36,307 bases of DNA. Source: Oerskovia enterophila (GTDB lineage Bacteria; Actinomycetota; Actinomycetes; Actinomycetales; Cellulomonadaceae). The stretch lies in NCBI RefSeq assembly GCF_001692445.1, contig NZ_MAQA01000049.1, positions 1 to 36,307 on the forward strand. Reading direction: 5' to 3'. Numbering within the stretch: position 1 is the stretch's first letter; each line of letters starts with the position of its first letter. Shown here piece by piece: positions 33,315 to 36,307 of the stretch. The position numbers and the translations under genes are program-made. The notes beneath the pieces are model-generated. The model searched no databases and was not told where the DNA came from. It was given only the letters and a program-made list of their open reading frames with translations.

Positions 33315-34358
33315 ATGACGCGCAACATCGAACTGGCAGTGGTGGCCGGAGACGGCATCGGCATCGAGGTCGTCGAGCAGGGCCTCGCGGTCCTCGAGGC
33401 GGCTCTCACGGGCTCCGACGTCAAGGTCTCCACGACCCCCTTCGACCTGGGTGCGCGCCGCTGGCACGCGACCGGCGAGACCCTCACCGACGAGGACCTC
33501 GCGGCGATCCGCACCCACGACGCGATCCTCCTGGGCGCGATCGGCGACCCCACGGTGCCGTCGGGCGTCCTCGAGCGCGGCCTGCTGCTCAAGCTGCGCT
33601 TCGCGCTGGACCACTACGTCAACCTCCGCCCGGGCAAGCTGTACCCCGGTGTGAAGTCCCCGCTGGCGGACCCGGGCGAGATCGACTTCGTCGTCGTCCG
33701 CGAGGGCACCGAGGGCCCGTACGTCGGCAACGGCGGCGCACTGCGCGTCGGCACGCCGCACGAGATCGCGACCGAGGTCTCCGTGAACACCGCGTTCGGC
33801 GTCGAGCGCGTCGTGCGCGACGCTTTCGCCCGCGCCCAGGCACGCCCCCGCAAGCACCTGACGCTCGTGCACAAGCACAACGTCCTGGTCCACGCCGGTC
33901 ACCTGTGGCGTCGCACGGTCGAGGCCGTCAACGCCGAGTTCCCGGACGTCACCACGGACTACCTGCACGTGGACGCCGCCACGATCTTCCTCACGACGAA
34001 CCCGTCGCGATTCGACGTCATCGTCACCGACAACCTGTTCGGCGACATCCTGACGGACCAGGCCGCCGCGATCACCGGCGGCATCGGCCTCGCAGCCTCG
34101 GCCAACATCAACCCGGACCGCACGGCCCCCTCCATGTTCGAGCCGGTGCACGGCTCGGCCCCCGACATCGCGGGCCAGGGCAAGGCGGACCCCACCGCCA
34201 CGGTCCTGTCCGTCGCGATGCTGCTCGACCACCTCGGCCTGACCGAGCAGTCGCAGCGCGTCGAGGCCGCGGTCGCCGCGGACCTCGCCGAGCGGGGGAG
34301 CCGAGTACGGTCGACGGCCGAGGTAGGGCGCGAGCTCGCTGCCCGCGTCGCCGGCTGA
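33315..34358 (+). CDS. leuB: 3-isopropylmalate dehydrogenase
   Basis: Oxidises and decarboxylates 3-isopropylmalate to 2-ketoisocaproate in leucine synthesis, using NAD+. The 347-residue protein is of the compact actinobacterial type. It opens with [19 protein letters not shown], has the substrate-binding arginines in [20 protein letters not shown] (about residues 87-106) and the dehydrogenase signature [23 protein letters not shown] (about residues 239-261), followed by [19 protein letters not shown]. The ATG is supported by a leaderless-type -10 box. A GC hairpin follows the stop. No leuA, leuC or leuD in the window, so it is a detached leucine gene, next to ilvE. Confidence 0.95.
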   Translation: MTRNIELAVVAGDGIGIEVVEQGLAVLEAALTGSDVKVSTTPFDLGARRWHATGETLTDEDLAAIRTHDAILLGAIGDPTVPSGVLERGLLLKLRFALDHYVNLRPGKLYPGVKSPLADPGEIDFVVVREGTEGPYVGNGGALRVGTPHEIATEVSVNTAFGVERVVRDAFARAQARPRKHLTLVHKHNVLVHAGHLWRRTVEAVNAEFPDVTTDYLHVDAATIFLTTNPSRFDVIVTDNLFGDILTDQAAAITGGIGLAASANINPDRTAPSMFEPVHGSAPDIAGQGKADPTATVLSVAMLLDHLGLTEQSQRVEAAVAADLAERGSRVRSTAEVGRELAARVAG

Positions 34359-34390
34359 TCGGTCCCCGACACGCCGTCGCGTCGCCGTCC

Positions 34391-34408
34391 GCCCCCTCTT
34401 GCGGGGGC
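34391..34408 (+). terminator. Short GC hairpin after leuB
   Basis: GCCCCC (34391-34396) pairs with GGGGGC (34403-34408) around a TCTTGC loop, 33 nt after the leuB stop. It is short, without a T-tract, and only a plausible terminator. The rest of 34409-34563 is the ilvE upstream region, with a weak TAGGCG at 34520-34525. Confidence 0.45.
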
Positions 34409-34563
34409 CGGGCGGCGGCGCACACCCTCTGCCGTCCTCACCGCTCCCACGTCCTCTTCGAAGACCCGGGAGTTCTCGCCCGCCCTGCGGGCGCCACGAG
34501 GCGCTCCGTCATGGAAAACTAGGCGAGGAACCCACCCGGGTCGCCAGGTGAAAGGCCCATGAC

Positions 34564-35694
34564 ATGACTTCCCCCCTCACAGCGCAGCCCGCTTCCTCGG
34601 CCGAGGACCTCGTCGCGCTCTTCGACATCCGCCCCTCGGACACCCCCACCTCTCCCGAGGCGAGGGCCGCAGCGATCGCCGCCCCGAAGTTCGGCACCGT
34701 GTTCTCGGACCACATGGCCCGGATCAGCTGGAACGCGACCGACGGCTGGATCGACCGCCGCATCGAGAAGTACGGTCCGCTCCAGCTTGACCCTGCCACC
34801 GCGGTCCTGCACTACGCCCAGGAGATCTTCGAGGGTCTCAAGGCGTACCGGCACCAGGACGGGTCCGTGTGGACCTTCCGTCCCGAGGCCAACGCAGCCC
34901 GCTTCGCCCGCTCCGCCCACCGTCTCGCGCTCCCGGCGCTCTCGGTCGACGACTTCATCGGCTCGATCACCGCGCTCGTGCGCACCGACATCGAGTGGGT
35001 CCCGGACGGCGAGGAGGCGAGCCTCTACCTGCGTCCGTTCATGTACGCCTCGGAGTCGTTCCTGGGCGTGCGCGCCTCGCTCGAGGCCGAGTACCTCGTG
35101 ATCGCCTCGCCCGTGGGCCCGTACTTCTCGGGGGGCGTCAAGCCCGTCTCGATCTGGGTCGACCGCGAGTACAGCCGCGCCGGCGCGGGAGGCACGGGGG
35201 ACGCCAAGTGCGGCGGCAACTACGCCTCGAGCCTCCTGCCGCAGACGCTCGCCCAGGAGAAGGGCTTCGAGCAGGTCTGCTTCCTCGACTCGTCGACGAA
35301 CACCTTCCTCGAGGAGCTCGGCGGCATGAACGTGTTCGTCGTCAAGGCGGACGGCTCGGTCGAGACGCCCGAGCTCACGGGCTCGATCCTCGAGGGCGTG
35401 ACACGCTCGTCGATCATCCAGCTCCTCACCGACCGCGGGCACGACGTGAACGAGCGTCGCATCCCGCTCGAGGAGCTCCTCGCCGACATCCGGTCGGGGG
35501 CCGTGACCGAGGTGTTCGCGTGCGGCACCGCGGCGGTCGTCACCCCGATCGGTCGCCTGGGCGGGTCGAACTTCGACCACACGATCGCCGACGGCGGCGC
35601 GGGTGAGCTCACGCTCGCGATCCGTGGCGAGCTCACGGACATCCAGAACGGCCGTGCGGCCGACCGTCACGGCTGGATGACGCGCCTGGCCTGA
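34564..35694 (+). CDS. ilvE: Branched-chain amino acid aminotransferase
   Basis: The PLP enzyme that performs the last step to valine, leucine and isoleucine with glutamate as amino donor. The 376-residue product belongs to the longer BCAT group (mycobacterial/eukaryotic-like, fold type IV). It has HYAQEIFEGLKAYRHQDGSVWTFRPEANAARF (about residues 81-112), YLRPFMYASESFLGVR, the PLP Lys215 in DAKCGGNYASSLLPQ, then VFVVKADGSVETPELTGSILEGVTR and EVFACGTAAVVTPIGRL. The ATG at 34564 has GTGAAAGG about 10 nt upstream. It probably forms its own unit after leuB and ends before a 54-bp palindrome. Confidence 0.96.
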   Translation: MTSPLTAQPASSAEDLVALFDIRPSDTPTSPEARAAAIAAPKFGTVFSDHMARISWNATDGWIDRRIEKYGPLQLDPATAVLHYAQEIFEGLKAYRHQDGSVWTFRPEANAARFARSAHRLALPALSVDDFIGSITALVRTDIEWVPDGEEASLYLRPFMYASESFLGVRASLEAEYLVIASPVGPYFSGGVKPVSIWVDREYSRAGAGGTGDAKCGGNYASSLLPQTLAQEKGFEQVCFLDSSTNTFLEELGGMNVFVVKADGSVETPELTGSILEGVTRSSIIQLLTDRGHDVNERRIPLEELLADIRSGAVTEVFACGTAAVVTPIGRLGGSNFDHTIADGGAGELTLAIRGELTDIQNGRAADRHGWMTRLA

Positions 35695-35712
35695 GGTTCG
35701 TCGCCGACGTCC

Positions 35713-35766
35713 CGCCGCGTGCGGGGCAGCTCTCGCCGATCGGCGAGAGCTGCCCCGCACGCGGCG
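35713..35766. terminator. 54-bp perfect palindrome, bidirectional terminator
   Basis: 27 bases from 35713 (CGCCGCGTGCGGGGCAGC...) are exactly complementary to the next 27, ending at 35766, with no spacer; the centre is GA|TC. It sits 18 bp after the ilvE stop and 10 bp before the end of a convergent gene. As RNA it gives a very stable hairpin on both strands with a GAUC loop and no U-tract. Confidence 0.85.
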
Positions 35767-35776
35767 TATCGGGGGC

Positions 35777-36307
35777 TCAGACCGCCCGGCGCACGATCGT
35801 CCTGCCCGCGACCCCCGCGAGCAGCGACCAGACCGCGACCCCGATCAGCAGGTTCACGAGCCCGGAAAGCGCGGCGGACGTGGTGTCCGACGTCCAGGCG
35901 AACGGCAGCGCCGTGATGACGACGATCACGAGGGCCATGATCCAGCCGAAGAACGCCCGCGGCCGGGGCGTCGTGAGGATCAGCAGGTGCAGCAGGCCTG
36001 CCGCGAGCAGTGCCAGGATCGCCCCGTCGATCGCGAACGCCGCCTGGTGCGAGCCGGTCGTGAAGATGTCCGGTGGCGGCACGAGCGTGAACGAGAAGAT
36101 GCGCTCGAGGATGATGACCGCCACGAGGCCGATGAGAGCAGCGACCAGGGCCGTGGCGGCTGCACCGGCCCAGAAGCGGCCCACCTCGACCGCGAGACGC
36201 GGGTCGGCGGGGTTGACCGGCTCGTGCGGCGGGGGGAAGTCGGCGCGCGGGTCGGGCGGCACCACGGGCGGGATCGCCGGCGGCACGCCCTGGGGATGGC
36301 CGGGGGA
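35777..36307 (-). CDS. Multi-pass membrane protein of unknown function (5' end outside window)
   Basis: The reading frame is open to the window edge. A GTG at 36286 would give 169 residues, but the frame continues upstream as Pro/Gly-rich sequence, so the true start may be outside. A Pro-rich hydrophilic N-terminus (VPPAIPPVVPPDPRADFPPP) is followed by four predicted membrane helices: AGAAATALVAALIGLVAVII, AFAIDGAILALLAAGLLHLLIL, FFGWIMALVIVVITALPFA, and LSGLVNLLIGVAVWSLLAGVAG. No catalytic motif is seen and I do not recognise the family. It converges on ilvE. Confidence 0.75.
   Translation of the reverse strand, partial: SPGHPQGVPPAIPPVVPPDPRADFPPPHEPVNPADPRLAVEVGRFWAGAAATALVAALIGLVAVIILERIFSFTLVPPPDIFTTGSHQAAFAIDGAILALLAAGLLHLLILTTPRPRAFFGWIMALVIVVITALPFAWTSDTTSAALSGLVNLLIGVAVWSLLAGVAGRTIVRRAV

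Overview
The window looks like chromosomal DNA of a very GC-rich actinobacterium. The best guess is the Cellulomonadaceae/Promicromonosporaceae part of the Micrococcales (Cellulomonas or Cellulosimicrobium-like). This rests on the strong G/C bias at third codon positions, many GTG starts, ATGA/GTGA stop-start overlaps, leaderless-type promoters (TANNNT box 6-7 nt before the start codon) and the gene families present. No species-level assignment is possible from the sequence alone.

Layout. 1-82: 3' end of a 5S rRNA, then its terminator and a block of 62-bp tandem repeats. 669-4592: gatC-gatA-gatB (tRNA-dependent amidotransferase) plus a GNAT acetyltransferase. 4671-8298: a class I photolyase, a POT/PTR peptide transporter and a DoxX-like membrane protein. 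8679-13849: two dihydroxyacid dehydratases of different subfamilies flanking a lipoprotein gene, then a pterin dehydratase/VOC fusion. 13941-21423: a probable biosynthetic cluster. 21538-23206: a TetR regulator divergent from a serine hydrolase, with a palindromic operator. 23394-25807: a YqeY-like protein and a GH13 alpha-glucosidase. 25927-29831: ilvB-ilvN-ilvC with a leaderless leader peptide and attenuator. 30251-31641: an ASCH protein coupled to a PIG-L deacetylase. 31774-33036: a ROK repressor with its operator. 33315-35694: leuB and ilvE. 35777-36307: a partial membrane protein.

Functional picture. Most housekeeping content is branched-chain amino acid synthesis: acetolactate synthase (ilvBN), ketol-acid reductoisomerase (ilvC), two dehydratases (ilvD), isopropylmalate dehydrogenase (leuB) and the aminotransferase (ilvE), spread over several transcription units. 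The leader peptide before ilvB carries a run of Ile-Leu-Leu-Val-Val-Leu codons next to alternative RNA helices and a terminator, so transcription there is probably set by charged BCAA-tRNA supply.

The most unusual region is 13941-21423. Five genes, each overlapping the next by 4 nt, encode an OleA-like thiolase-fold condensing enzyme, a family-2-type glycosyltransferase, a cytochrome P450, an OleC-like adenylating enzyme and an OleD-like short-chain dehydrogenase. A second, related P450 is divergently transcribed from the same 98-bp promoter region. OleA, OleC and OleD together make a beta-lactone from two acyl chains in known systems. The OleB decarboxylase that would turn it into an olefin is absent here, and tailoring enzymes sit in its place. 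The inferred product is an oxidised, possibly glycosylated, long-chain beta-lactone or derivative. The chemistry is inferred from family membership only.
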